Below, piece by piece: positions 46,902 through 59,099 of a stretch of 64,000 nt of DNA. Within the stretch, counting starts at the first letter, position 1; each line of letters begins with the position of its first letter. A program made the translations under genes and the position numbers. Source of the stretch: Guillardia theta CCMP2712 (Eukaryota > Cryptophyceae > Pyrenomonadales > Geminigeraceae); NCBI RefSeq assembly GCF_000315625.1, contig NW_005434625.1:454567-518566 (forward strand). The letters are read 5' to 3'. Below the pieces are notes generated by a model. That model had not been told where the DNA came from and did no database searches. It was given only the letters and a program-made list of their open reading frames with translations.

Positions 46902-49900
46902 TCATCCGTTCCTCGGCGTCGGCTCTCGAGTGTCCTCCCATGCGATGCTTCCTCCACTCACTCTCCTGCCCTCGTCCAAGGCCCCGAAGCTGACGCGAGG
47001 GACCAGGAGGTTCCTGCCGGCGAGCGGAGAGGAGCGATGAAGGGAAAGTGAGGGAGAAAGCTCGCGGGAGAAGAGGACCCGGACCCTGTTGGAGGTGTCG
47101 GAGGTGAGGACGAAGATCCGCCAGAGAGCGAAGCCGAGCTCGAGGAGGAGGCGGTGGAACATGCCCCCTGCAGGCACGAGTGAGGGAAGGGGGAGAAGAG
47201 GAGGGAGGGAGGAACGCGAGGGAGAGGAGGGAGGGAGGAAGAGGAGGGAGGGAGGAACGCGAGGGAGAGGAGGGAGGGAGGAAGAGAAGGGAGGGAGGAA
47301 CGCGAGGAAGAGGAGGGAGGGAGGAACGCGAGGGGGGGAGGGAGGGAGGGAGGAAGAGGAGGGAGGGAGGAACGCGAGGGGAGGAGGGAGGGAGGGAGGG
47401 AGGAACGCGAGGGAGAGGAGGGAGGGAGGAAGAGGAGGGAGGAAGGTTGGCATGTTGGCGGGGGAGGGGGACAGGAAGAAGTAGAGAGGAGCAGAAGCAT
47501 GCGAGTTACCCTGCCGAGAGAGGAAGGAGTCGATGCGGGAGCATGCGACTTCACGCATGAAGAAAGCTTTGGAGGAGGAGGAAGCTATCGGGAGGACGAG
47601 AGTGAAGAGTTCCTTGGAGAGGCTGCGGAGCTCGACCTCGAGTGCTTGAACCTCCTGCACCACTGCCTCCTCCAGCTTCCCCCCTACACCACCTTCTCCT
47701 CCTCTCTCCCCTCCACAGACACCACCTGCTCCACCATGTTCTCCCTGCTCTGCTCGTCCTGCCCTGGCCAAAGACGACCTCCCACCTTCTGACGCCTCCT
47801 TCGCTTCCTCGGCCACTTCCGTCAGCCTCGAGCCCTTCTTGTCGCTCAGCATCGCCGTTCTCCTGTGTGCTGCGATCTCTTCCTCGATCGCGAGCTCCCA
47901 TGCTGGCGATTTTGACTGCCTCGAGGCCCCGGGGGGAGGAGAAACTTCGTTGGCGATCCTCACCAGACGAGAGAGCCGCTGATCCTCTCCTCCTCGCGGC
48001 GTCGAGATGACCTGCTCCACCTCTGTGTCCCTCAGCCTCCCATCTTGAGCACCAGGAGGAGAAGGAGGAGGAGAAGGCATCGTAGCAGGAGGAGGAGGAG
48101 GAGGAGCGGGAGCAGGCAGCTCTTCAGTCGTCCTCGTCCTGCTGGGCACGGCTGGCTCAGAAGATAGCATCTTCTGCAGCTTCGAGCAGTCGCTCTCGAG
48201 CTCCAGGAGCTCCTTGTCCAACAGGACCTCGCCACCCCTCGCCTCCTCCGCCTGCCCCCGGGCTGACTGCGGGACCATGTCGTAGGAGAGGTCAAGAGGA
48301 GCCTCGCGGAGCAGGGAGAACCCCCGGTCAGGAGGGGACCAGACAGAGGCCACAGAGCGCATGCTGGAGTCCTGCAGGAACGAGCGGAAAGCGGTCCTCA
48401 TCGTCTTCTCCCTGTCCGCGAAGTTGCCGCGGCAGAAGGACAGGAGCATCTGCGCCTGCCGGTGAACGCGGAGGAAGGAGATGTCCGCCCAGCGGGTGAA
48501 GGAGCCAATGAGGAGAGACTTGAGGATAGCGCGCTCCTGTCTCTTGCCTCCTCCTCCTCCTCCTCCTTCCCTGCTAGCCTCTGCCTCCTCTCCTCCTGCT
48601 CGGGAGAGCTTCCCCTGCTGTGCCCTCATGGACTTGATCCACTTGCCTGCCGTTGTGTTGCCGGACAGGATCGTGCTCTCTCCCTCCTCCTTCTCTCCCT
48701 CCCTGGCGCTCTTCTCCGGCAGCAGCTTGTGCTCAGCCCACCAAGTCTGCAGCCGGAGGAGAGCCTTGAGGTGGAAGAGGAGCTGGGAGGACCAGAGGAG
48801 GAAGCAGCGGGAGCAGAGGAGCCTTCGGTGAACTGAGGATGCGAACAGCAGCGACGAGGCCTTCCACGACGCCTCCTCCACCTGCTTCCTCCATGCACAC
48901 AGTACGAGGTGCTGCGTGCTGATGTCTCTGCTGCTGGCTAGGAAGACTCTCCTCCTCCTCAGCTTCTTCATCACCGTCTTGTACCTCGTCCACCTCGCCA
49001 TCCTAACTCGGAGGGAGCGGCGGGTACGAAACGAAGTATAAGATCTGAAGGTTCGTGAGAAGAGAAAACAAAAAGAGCATGGGGAGAGAAGGAGGGGGAA
49101 GGAAGCGAACTGAACTGATCGGGGGTCAAGAAAGCAGGAAGGCAGGAAAGAATGAGGGAAGGGGGAGGGGGAAGGAGGGAGGAGGGAGGAGGGAGGAGGG
49201 AGGATTGGTTGAAAGCATACAAAGAGGAAGAGCGAAGCGTCTACCTCGCCGACTTGCTCTTTGTCACCCAGGCGCTCCATGCAAGCACATGCTCTGCTGC
49301 CATGGCTCGCAGATTTCTCGCCAGCATCTTGGAAGCCGCACGGGAGATCATAGACAGTTCAAACCACCTGCGGACAGTCTCCTGCCCAGTCCTCCTCCTC
49401 CTCGTCTCCTGCATCCTCGTCGCCTCCTCTTCCCACTCAGCGAGCATGAAGGACTGACGGGACCAGCGAGCCCAGCTCTGCAGGACGAGGAGGAGGAGGA
49501 CGCCGTTCCTTCGGAAGGAGCGGGAGGAGAGGAGCCACAACTCATCCATCTGCCTCTGCGCCGCATGCAGCTGAGTGACGAAACTCCAGGAGCTCACGAC
49601 GGCGGCCTGACAGCCTCGGACGTCAAAACTTCAAGAAGGAGGTCAAGGAAACGAGAAAGCAACCTTGGCTCTCGCAATCTTCTCCTCCTCTTCTCTCGTG
49701 ACTCTCCCCCTGCTCCTCGCCATCACGTTGGCGACTTTCCTCCATCGGCCGAACACGATCATGATCGCTTGCCCCGCCCGCACCTGCTCCGCCCTCCTCC
49801 CAACCTGCTCCACCACCATCATCCTCAGACAGATAGCTGCAAGCATGACCTGCTTCCTGCTGACAGTTGCCAGCCACTTGTCGAAGCAGAACTTGGACTT

Positions 49901-50418
49901 GTTGAGCTGCAACTTGGACAGCATCTCATTCTCAGTCCTCAATAGCCGATAATATAGGCGAGTCTGCACGCAAGTCTTGCGGTGATGGAGGATGGAGACT
50001 TGCTTGCTCAGCAGCATCCAGACCCACCGGAGGGGAGAGCTTGCCCGCGCCTCTTCCCAGCATCGCCAGCCGGTGAAGGCTCTCTGCAAGTCAACAGACG
50101 AGAAGACGGCCTGGCGCTCCTTGACGAGATCGACCGACGTCTGCCACCTGACGGCAACCGGCTGAGGGTGCGAGGGCGGAGAGAGCATGTTCACCTGGAG
50201 AAGTAGAGCCGGCAAGGCTTGCAGGTCAGCCTCATCTCAAGTCTTTCTGCAGAGAGCCGAAGGGAAGACTTGAAGTCTCTCCACGCAAAGAAGACGCGAG
50301 CCTGCTGGTAGACGTGAGGAGAGGAGAGCGAAGGGCGATTATCGTCTGCAACGACCTTGTGGATCTTGGACTGATGGTGTACCACGCTTCGTCCCTGCAG
50401 GGAATTTCTGCTGAGCAT
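46902..50418 (-). CDS. Sfi1-like Trp-repeat protein
   Basis: Multi-exon gene read from about ATG 50418 (MLSRNSLQGRSVV); the true start may lie further upstream. Many helical units of about 30-35 residues carry an aromatic-x-x-Trp core: ARVFFAWRDFKSS, RAFTGWRCWEEA, FCFDKWLATVSRKQ, IMIVFGRWRKVAN, VLQSWARWSRQSF, VRRWFELS, VLAWSAWVTKSK, LVLCAWRKQVEE, LLIGSFTRWADIS and MRTAFRSFLQDS. This is the pattern of Sfi1-type centrin-binding repeats at centrosomes and basal bodies. A Pro-rich and coiled-coil region follows (about 48300-47560), then exon RLLLELGFALWRIFV and a basic end. The apparently open 792-residue frame includes introns; 47170-47510 is a polypyrimidine (minus-strand) intron made of a minisatellite. 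Centrin binding is inference from the repeat. Confidence 0.6.
47190..47452. repeat. Polypurine minisatellite inside an intron
   Basis: About 260 nt of tandem, imperfect units mixing GGAACGCGAGGGAGAGGAGG with GGAGGGAGGAAGAGGAGGGA, with no pyrimidine except in the regularly repeated ACGCG. It lies within the Sfi1-like gene's last large intron, CT-rich in the sense strand. It has little interruption and would form a strong purine/pyrimidine strand bias. Confidence 0.85.
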
Positions 50419-50703
50419 GTCTCGGAAGATTTCTTGAGATGCAGGAGTCAGGGTGTTGTTGTTGGCAGGATGAAGGAACAACCATCGTGTCTTGTTGAGA
50501 GGTAAGCGATGGAATCTGAGAGGGCTGAGATAAACACTGGTACTTGTTCTGATGGGGCTGTTGATTTGCCAGTCCTCGCAACCACCATTTGATTGAGACT
50601 GCAAGGACAGTGTTATAAGGTTTCATGTCAACTGACTGATCAAAGAAGTGGCATCACTAACAAGCAAGTCATCATCATTCAATCACGAGCACTAGTATCA
50701 TCG

Positions 50704-51919
50704 TTACCCTTTCTCATGATTCTCGGGGGTTGGACGAGTCAAAGAGTCTTCAACGGCATGAACAGCATTGCAGACTTCATCCAAACTCCCCCCAATCGCG
50801 TCACAAAGGGCAGCAAACGAGGATTTGACGTGCTCAAAATCCCCAGCCCTGTCCATCGCTCCCTCCACCCTCTCCCCCTTGAATTCCTTCAAGTCAACAA
50901 GATCGAGCAGGAGAACGAGTGGAACAACCTGTATCAGGTGGCTCTTTCCTCGGAACGCGTCTACCCACAGCCTGAGGTCCGACATCATCTGCCGGCACGC
51001 CGACAGGGCAGTCTGATTCTTCTGAAAGAGCTCAAGCTCTCGATCTCTCGACTCTCTCAAGACTCGCTTCAACTTGGCCACATGCTGCAGGCTCTTGCCT
51101 CCTCCTCCCTCCTCCTCTTCCTTCCCTTCGCTCTCATCAGTTTCATGGCCTTCCTCCACAATCGTCGGTAAAACTTCGCTGCTGCTCGCACGCACAGGCG
51201 GGGGGTCCTTCATCCGTTGTGCACTATCAAGCTCCCCCTTTCCCGCTGAAACCTCGATCGGAAAGTTTTTCTCAGTCTCCTTCAATGCAGTGAACATCTC
51301 ATCGTTGGCCTGCGCAGGGCACTCATGAGCAAGTTTACATCCTAGCAATGCTGACACCTTCTCCAACTTCAGCATATAGGCGTGCATGGTTGTAAGCTTT
51401 CGTTGAGCCTCGTTGTTCTGCTCTTGCAGCTTCTCTGCCCTGGACTGAGCATCCATGAGATCATTCCTGCACTTGTTCAGATCTGCCAACAGCTTGTTCT
51501 TGATCTTGGTTGTAGTAGCCAGATTCTTCTTACAATCCTCCAGCTGATCTAACGCGACCGACAGATACCTGTAACAAGCAGGTCATAGGATCGTCAGGAC
51601 ATATCCCATGTAGACATGTCATCAGGACATATCCCATGTAGACATGTCGTCTGACTTCCGACAGATCTGTTGTGCATGACAAACATCATGCACAAACGCA
51701 GCCATGCCAGGACCAAAATTTGAATCAATGGTGGGGTAACAGGATTGGTAGTCGACGTGAGGTCTGTTATGAACTCTGAATGTCTCTCTTGAGCATGCTT
51801 TATCTCTTCCTCTTCTTCTTCCTCCTCCTCCTCCTCCTCCATCCACATACACTCTCTCGTCCTCCCCGTTACCTCCGAAGCTCGTCATTCGCTTCTTTAG
51901 CAGCGTCCTTCCCCACCAT
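50704..51919 (-). CDS. Two-exon coiled-coil protein
   Basis: Exon 1, 51919-51873, gives MVGKDAAKEANDELR; exon 2, 51568-50704, gives the rest, 303 residues in total. The join restores an Arg codon across the intron and keeps the heptads in phase. The N-terminal half is coiled coil (ALDQLEDCKKNLATTTKIKN, SRAEKLQEQNNEAQRKLTTM), followed by a disordered acidic stretch (EEGHETDESEGKEEEEGGGG) and a second helical part (LRESRDRELELFQKNQT). No family is recognised. The 304-nt intron contains a duplicated 29-nt unit with GACATATCCCATGTAGACATGTC (51600-51650) and a CTCCTC run. It sits head-to-tail upstream of the Sfi1-like gene, which together with the other coiled-coil gene suggests a structural theme. 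Confidence 0.65.
51598..51652. repeat. 29-nt direct duplication in intron
   Basis: The words CAGGACATATCCCATG and TAGACATGTC occur twice in tandem at 51598-51625 and 51626-51652. It is a recent tandem duplication with an internal palindrome-like GACATGTC. Confidence 0.75.
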
Positions 51920-52084
51920 GCCTGGAGGCCCCAATTTTGACATGCTGGTTTCAAGATTTGAATCAATTTTCAAATATGTTTATAAATATTTCAAATCTGA
52001 GAGCTTCAAAGTCTCAACACGCCATATCGTTCAAGTTGATTTTTCAGTTTTCTAACGGTTACATCTGACCGCTACCAGACTGGC

Positions 52085-52175
52085 TACCAAAGTCCGGGGG
52101 GCCGGGGGGCCGGGGGGCCGGGCCCATGTTTCGAGTCACTGAGTCAAGTTTACTGAGTTCGTCACGTGAGCTTAC
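52085..52175. repeat. GGGGGGCC run with ACTGAGTCAAG words
   Basis: Three tandem GGGGGGCC units followed by GGGCCCATG and GAGTCACTGAGTCAAGTTTACTGAGTT, a version of the G+C-rich/ACTC composite. It lies between the start of the coiled-coil gene at 51919 and the end of the ARID-BAH gene. Confidence 0.45.
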
Positions 52176-52184
52176 ATGTTGTCT

Positions 52185-52792
52185 TTACTGTACATTGCTA
52201 CTTGAGTCGGACTTAAGTCTCTTGGCTCCCTCAGCCTTGCTCGCTCCCTCTCCGTTGCTCAGGCTGCTCTTCCTTTTCGCTTGACGTCGACTCTTCCTCG
52301 TCTCCTGGTCGTTCCCTTCTTTCTCGCTATCGCTTCCCTCCTCCCGATCGCTCCCTTTCTCTGGACTGTCGTTACTGGCCATCTCTTCCTTGTCCTGCTT
52401 CACTTCTTGCTCTTGATTTTGATCGTACAGCTCCAACCCCTCAAGGATCTGCAGGAAAGGCGTCAAGAAATGCGAGGCTAGGGCAACCCATACCTCGTGC
52501 TCCTCCAAGTCTGCACACCCGAGCTCCTGGAATCGCACTCTCCACAGGGCCGCAGGCTTGGTGACGTCATCGTCGCTGAGGGATCAGGTCAGGTCCTACT
52601 GGCAGGTCTTGTCTGCTGTCTCACATGAAGAAGTTTGACTCGCTCGCCGGAAGCCATGCGATGACCTCTGCGTTGCACTCCATGGGGTTGTTGCCCTCGG
52701 AGTCCGTCACCGACCGGCGAATCATCTTCCCGATATAGCTGATGACCATCTCTGTCAGTGGAGGGAGGAGGAGGAGGAGGAGGAGGAGGAGG

Positions 52793-52862
<70 letters not shown>

Positions 52863-55800
52863 AGAGGGAAGGGAAGGCCAAGAGTGATGAAGAAGGAAGA
52901 AACCTGCTCCCTGTTGTATACCACTCGTGCGTATCGCTATCTTCAGCTACAATCATCATCAGTCCTGATTAACTCCTGTCTCCCACCACCTGCTTCCTGC
53001 TTTTCTGCATCCTCTGCATTCTCTTCAACCTTTGCAGTTGCATCCTTCTGGTTGAAAAGCTCAACAGCCTTCAGCACCTGCATTGCGATCAGAAACTGGC
53101 AGAGCGATCGGCTTCGTGACTTTGACCTGTGACTCCTCGAGGTGTTCTGTTCCGAACCCGTCCTCGTACTTGACCGTCCACAAGGGAGACTTGCTCCTTC
53201 CCTCCCCCCCGAAGTCCGTCGGCTTCGCTTCCTTCCTTACCGGTCCAGCGACGATCCCATCCACCGATTGCTCTCCGTGCGAGGTAGCGAAGAACTTCCT
53301 CACTCTCTGACCAGTCAGATCTGCGCGCTCCTCCTCTTTCTCTTGGCCGTTGGGCTTCACGATGGTGTCGGTATGGTACACCTCGATCGCTTCCTCCAGC
53401 TCGGACAGCTCGAGGTCTTCCTCCCCGATATCCTGCAGCTCTCAAAGTGACGAGCAGCAAAGGTCAGCGCTGCCCGACTTACCTCGTCGTCGTACTTTAC
53501 CCTCCACAGCGCTCGGGGGTCGCTCGGGTCGTCGTTGCGGAAGTAGTTTGAGACTGTGGCAGGCAGCCAGCCTCGTACAGTCCCGTCGACCTTGCGAGCC
53601 TTCTCCTTTCCCTCGAGCACCACTATCCTCCGCACCCTCTTCCCGATGTGCTTGCATCCAAACGTGAACCAGTCCTCCGTCCCGTCCTCCGGCCGCTTCC
53701 CCTCCGCCAGCTCGTGGATCATGATGGCCTCCTTCACCTGGAACTCGTTGAGGTAGTCAAACTCCAGCTCTTTCCGGTCGTAAACGACTTTCCACAAGCA
53801 TGAAGAGCATTTCTTCCGCTTCCCAAGACGACAGAAGTCGCTCTGCAGCCACTCAGCCACGTAGCCGTCAGCCTGCCCCTGATCCACTCCGAGCTTGACA
53901 AACCCTTTCCTTCTGATCCTTCGACCCACATACAGGTCACCGTTGTGAGCAAAACTATCCGCCCTCGCGTCAGGCAACTTCAGAAAAGCTTCGATCGCCT
54001 GCTTCGCCTCTTCCTCCTTCAAATCTTCGCACCCGATCTCAGGAATGTCGTAAACGACTCGGAACATCCTGGCGCCCTGACTGTCTGCGGAAGTGTCGGA
54101 GTACGAGATGCATTGCTTGATGGTACCGTCCGCAAAACCCAGCGGCTTCTCATTCTCATCCAACACAGCCCGCCGCACCCTCATACCAACCCACTCGTGC
54201 TTTTCGGAGTCATCCGCATCACTGAGAATCTTCTTGTCGATGAACTCCTTCACAGACGAAGGCGACGACGCTAATCTATACGCCATGATCCCTTCCAAGA
54301 CCTCCCGGAACTCGAGGTCTTCCGCCAGCTCCCCCTCATCGTATCGAATCCTCCATAGAGCTGCTGGCTTTCCCGTGTGGGAATCACGAAATCCGGAGAG
54401 TTTCGATGGCAGAACTCCGACGATCTTTCCCTCGATCGTCTTGTAGGAGGAGGAAGCCTCGTGGAAGACCCTCCTTCGGATCCGATCCCCCAAGGATTCT
54501 GCTGGGAGGGGAAAGAAGTCAGAGTCATCCGCAACGGCTCCATCGCCACCCCCGGGCGAATTGACAGCATCCAGCATTTCTGTGGCCCTGTCATCATCGC
54601 TGGACTTGTCTTTCGGGACGAGTCGCTTCTTCAACTTGGGGTATTCGCTGCCTTTCATCTCCCCCTTGGGCTCCTGTGACCTGGTCGTTTGCTTGAATTT
54701 GTCAACATTAACATCTATCGCTGTCCTGCCGTTGAGTATGTGCTGTCTCAATGTGACCAGTCGATCTCTGCTCGTCTCTGCCCGCAACGGGGAATGATAC
54801 ACCTTGACGGTTCTTCCATCACTCAGCGTCTTGAGATGATACTCGGGCTGCTTCATCTTGCACGATTCTCCTATCTGCTTCTCTTGAAAGACGAACTTCG
54901 TGCGAGGAAGCGACATGCTTTCCTTGAGCTGCCTGTTCCTGCACAGGAGCTCACCGTGCAGACTCTGCGCGTCTCTGCAGGATTCCTCCAGGGAGGTCTT
55001 CCTAGCCTTCAGCTGCTGGATTATGTCAACAAGGGAATCCAAAGTGTCCCTCCCGCTCTCCTCCTCCCCCTCGCAGCGCCGCGTGAGAGTTTCAAAGAGC
55101 GATCGGACCCCGGGCTGGCTCCCATCATACAGCTCCGTGGTAGCCATGCTCATCTGGACCCTTAGGAATGGGGCGACGAGCTGGCTGACCTGCTGCTTGT
55201 GGGCTCCCTGCTCGGCACTCTTGTGGAACTTCCGCATTAGAGCAGTGAGGGAGTCAAAGCTCTCTCCCTCGGGGGAGTTGAAGGACGTGGCAGGCAAGGG
55301 GCCACCTGGGCTGAAGATGGGGTTGTCAACCCTGAGATCCCAGCCGGGCGGCAGCTGGTCCATTGCCTTCTTGTCAACCGTAAGCGCGAATCTCTGGGCG
55401 TCGAACGAAGCCACCAGCTCAAGGCACCGACTGTCCACCTGCGAGTCATGAGACTCCAAGGTCGGGGGCCGGCGAGAGGTGGAGGAGAGTCGTTGAGGTC
55501 TAGTGACCTTGGGCGGCTCCCTCCTGGCTCCTTTCCTCTCCAGCATGGCGTTCCACATCTGCCTCATGGTCTCGTGCCAGGCGTCGAAGTCAGTGCACAT
55601 GGAAGGCTCAGAGGACTCCAGAGCCTTCCACCTTTCCTGCACCTTAGGTTTGGGTTGAGGAGTGTGCCCAGAGGGGACCGAGTCAAAGACGCAGCCCGCG
55701 GGCGGGCAGCGCGATGTTTTCTTGTCCACGAAGGCGGCCTCATCCTCCGAGGAGAAGCAACAGTCATCCAGCTCGTCCTCCATGGCCATGGCCTTGGCGA

Positions 55801-58414
55801 TCGCTCTCACCTCAACCCTGCGGTACTTGCGGTGTTGAACACATTCCAGCACGCGCTCGCTGACTTGGGCCCCGGCCTCCTTCAGCCATTCATCCTTCAC
55901 CTCAGAATTGGAGTGCAGGTAGCGCATCGAGCTGCTCATCGTGTCCGCCTCGCCCGTCTCGTCGTGCCCAAAGATGGAGGAGAAGGAGGAGGTGAGGGGG
56001 TAGGGGTAGGGGCTGAAAACCAGCTCCTCGTCTATCGCTGTCCGCATGCTCTCCTTGAAATCGTTCTCGCTGAAGTGGAAGACGTGCTCCTCCGACGGGT
56101 CCCAGACGGCTCGGCAGTAGTACTCCCCCGACCGCAGGTACTTGTGCGGGTCGATCGGGTTCCCCTCGGTGAAGTACACGGTGACCAGCCCGAGAACGGT
56201 GTTGCGGTGAACGTCCTTATCCATGTGCAAAGAGAAGAAAACTTCGTGCTCTGCATTCCAAGCTGGTTTGGTGTAGGCTACATCATGGTCGGGAACGTGC
56301 CGTCTGCACAAAATCAACATCACCGACAACGTGAGGGGGAGGAAAGGAGCTTACTTTCGGTAGTGGTAGAGGGCACTCCTGTTTGTCTTCTGCACCTCCT
56401 CGCACTTGTAGAGCCACCTGACATGAAGGAAGTCGCTCTTCCTGTCGTACGCGAGGAGCTGTGCTATGAACGGAGTATCTGAACCCTCCGAATTGAGGAT
56501 CACACAGTCCCCTTCACAGTACAAGTTCGGCCCATCTCTGAACAGAGGGATCATCTCGCGCTTGTTGGACCCTTCGCTCTCTTGGCTCCGTCCCGACGAC
56601 CCTGGAGCTGACGCCTGACATCTTTTCTCACCCCCCTTCTGGAACTCCTGGACTTCTTTCTCTACCTTCTTCTTCAACTGACTTGTCTTCCGTCCCAACA
56701 CGTTGGAGAATTCCTCAAACTCATGGAATTTTGCCAGGAAAGAAGCTGAAGTCTGGCCGACATTGCTCTGATCCACCACATTCAAATCCCTTGAGTACAT
56801 CTCCACTAACGTGTCGGAGTATGAGAAATCATTTTGAGGAAGCGACTCGATCAAACACAAGATTTTGTCCACCTGCTCCTCTAAAGATTTCCCGTCCTTT
56901 GTGAGCTTCCGAGACTTGTTCACACATGACTGAAGGAGGAAGTTCGTATCGGGCATACCATCGTTCCAGCTCTCATCCTCTAGCACAGACTCGTCCAGTA
57001 CTGCGTCAGTCTCGTTGTCAGCCTCATGGACGGCGCCATGGAAGCGAAACAGAAGACGGAAATAGTGGAACTTCAGCGTCCCGCTGGCGCTCTCCGGAAG
57101 GTTCATAATCCTGCACACCTCTCGCCACCTTCGGTTCTTCGTCACTTCGTCCATCCCCCCCATGTTCGTCACGATCCCATGAAGCTGGAAGATGTCCAGT
57201 TTCCTGCCAGCCATGTAGGGGACGACGCTGCTTTGTCCGGACACCTTCATGTGATCTCTCCACTGCTGCAACCATTCTTGGCGCTCTGGGGTCAACTCTG
57301 TTTCCGCATCCTCTTGGGGCTGGATCCTTGTGCATCGCTTGACCTTGTGCTCAGCAGCATTCGAATCTTGATCCATGCTGCTGCTGCCATGGTTCTCGTC
57401 CTTCAACTTCTGCGGGCTAAATCCCGGCCCTTCGTCGCCATCCTCCTTTTCGTTCTTGCAGTTCTACGAGTTGAAGTGACTCCAACGACCTTTCGATCAA
57501 AACAATCGCGCATACCCGGTGTTTCAATTCTAAGTCATACAAGTATCGCCAATAAAATCGTTTCATTCTATGAACTGTGGATCTAGAGAGAGCTTTCAGC
57601 ACGTCGTCATCGTCCAACAGTGCTCACCTGAAATTCTCGTTGTTCGTACCAGTCTGAATGGAACTCACAACCTATTATCCATCCGCAAACAGATCAGAAC
57701 AAAACATTCTCTGGACCACCGCAACAAAGGAGCACAAGACTTACTTGCTTCATCACCTTTTTTTTCAGGCACTGGAAAGCCAGGCATCAAGTCAGGGAAC
57801 GAAATGATTCCTGAGAAGATGACTCACCATCTTAATCCCACCATGTTTCAGAACTTCCTGGAAGAGGAGAATGGGCCTTACAGGTTTCCCACACAACCCC
57901 GGTATCTTCAGCGGGTGGGGGATCCCCTTCTTGTCGAGGAAGTCTAGCCAATTTTTCTCCCATTCCTGATCCTCTTGAACGATCTCTCGATGAGCAGCAA
58001 GCACCTCATCGTGATGATCTTCCTCCTCGTTCTCGTTGTTGTCGATCCCTCCCACCCCAGCGACCATCGTTATAGGCTGATCCACTTGGTGCAGCGTGCT
58101 TGCCTCTCCCACTTTGGCACCTGGGGAACATGTTACTGGCAGGACTTGCAAGAGCCTTGTGACAAGGCGTCTGCTCTGCGGAGGATGCATGCTATTTACC
58201 GGAGTCTTGTGGACTACTCGAGCCTTTCAGCTCCGCTTCTTCTCCCCGCACCCCAGGATCTCTCGCACTTGACCCGTCCCCGCTCATTGCGTCGCAGGAG
58301 GATCAATCCAACTCTGCGCAAGCCTTCATGGTTGCTGCCCTCTAGCTCATCTAGGTGCCCTCCTTCACCATAGTCAGCTCGATGAGACCGCAGCAATCTA
58401 ACATCAGCAAGCTT
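52185..58414 (-). CDS. Double-ARID, BAH, Tudor-like-repeat chromatin protein
   Basis: A single large spliced gene. ATG 58414 is a tentative start. ARID 1: WEKNWLDFLDKKGIPHPLKI and LFQEVLKHGGIKMV (about 58020-57840), completed after introns by STVHRMKRFYWRYLYDLE (about 57570). ARID 2: PYMAGRKLDIFQLHGIVTNM, VTKNRRWREVC and LKFHYFRLLFRF (about 57215-57040). A BAH domain is split by an intron: FRDGPNLYCEGDCVI to VRWLYKCEEVQ, then NAEHEVFFSLHMD. Next is a Ser-rich spacer, then at least five modules of about 85-110 residues of the type RVRR, DGTV, WLPA, ALWRVKYDD, EDL (for example GDRIRRRVF, GMRVRRAVL, GRRIRRKGF, GKRVRRIVV, GQRVRKFFA), resembling Agenet/PTM-type Tudor modules. A final module and an acidic/basic tail end at 52185. 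DNA and histone binding is inferred; the number of modules is unusual. Confidence 0.75.
52762..52862. repeat. GGAGCA/GGA simple repeat in intron
   Basis: About 100 nt of GGA followed by GGAGCA hexamers, in an intron near the 3' end of the ARID-BAH gene. It is CT-rich in the sense strand. It creates spurious Leu- or Pro-rich frames. Confidence 0.85.
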
Positions 58415-58530
58415 CATCGATGAACCAATTCACACGAACACAGTCAAAGCTCATATTAGCCCCATTCAACGTGCGGAATGGAGACAGCAGACTTGACCAC
58501 CCAGGCAAGCCAATCATCTCCTCCTCATTT

Positions 58531-58640
58531 CCATTCCATGATCATTCTATTTCTATTCCCATTCCATGATCATTCTATCTCTATTCCCATTCCATGATCA
58601 TTCTATCTCTATTCCCATTCCATGATCATTCTATCTCTAT
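58531..58640. repeat. 28-bp tandem repeat, four copies
   Basis: Unit ATTCCATGATCATTCTATCT plus CTATTCCC, four nearly perfect head-to-tail copies at 28-bp spacing and with no spacers. It contains TGATCA. Located upstream of the ARID-BAH gene. Bases 58641-59099 show no gene that I can support. Confidence 0.9.
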
Positions 58641-59099
58641 CATCTTCTGCGGCCTTACTCTACACCCCCGCATCCCTTCACCCTGTTTGCCCTGCTGTGA
58701 TGCAGATGACTACTTCCTCCCTTCTCAACCCTGCAAACCTTAACGTGTAGACCTGTCTCTGCCTACACGCCTTCCTGCCTGTTTCTGTCTTCTCTTCCTT
58801 GACTCCTTAACTTCTCCTGATGTTTCTCTCATCAACCCCCTCGATCCTTGTCCTTCCTCATCCTCTGACAAGAATCGTCTTCGTGACCTGCCTCGTTCTC
58901 GCACTTCCTCCATCCACGACTCCTCCCTGCTCGCCCCGAACTGTGGCAAGTCATCCTGCTCATTCTCCCGCCTATCACTTCCAACACCGTTCTCCTCCTT
59001 CCTTGCCCCATCTGCCATCTCCCGGCATCGCCATTCCTCCCCCTACTGCCCATGGTAGGATCTGCATAGAGGGCAAGGGTTCAGAGGTTTTGCTGCCTA

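Noticed and set aside
46902-49280. A single 792-residue minus-strand ORF taken as one exon
   Set aside because: Its C-terminal half contains hundreds of Pro/Leu/Ser residues from a polypyrimidine minisatellite; splice signals and loss of coding character indicate introns.
52589-52972. Leu- or Pro-repeat proteins near 52.8 kb
   Set aside because: They arise only from the GGAGCA simple repeat in an intron of the ARID-BAH gene.
58531-58640. Possible CRISPR array
   Set aside because: The four 28-bp repeats are back to back with no spacers and the DNA is eukaryotic nuclear; it is a plain tandem repeat.
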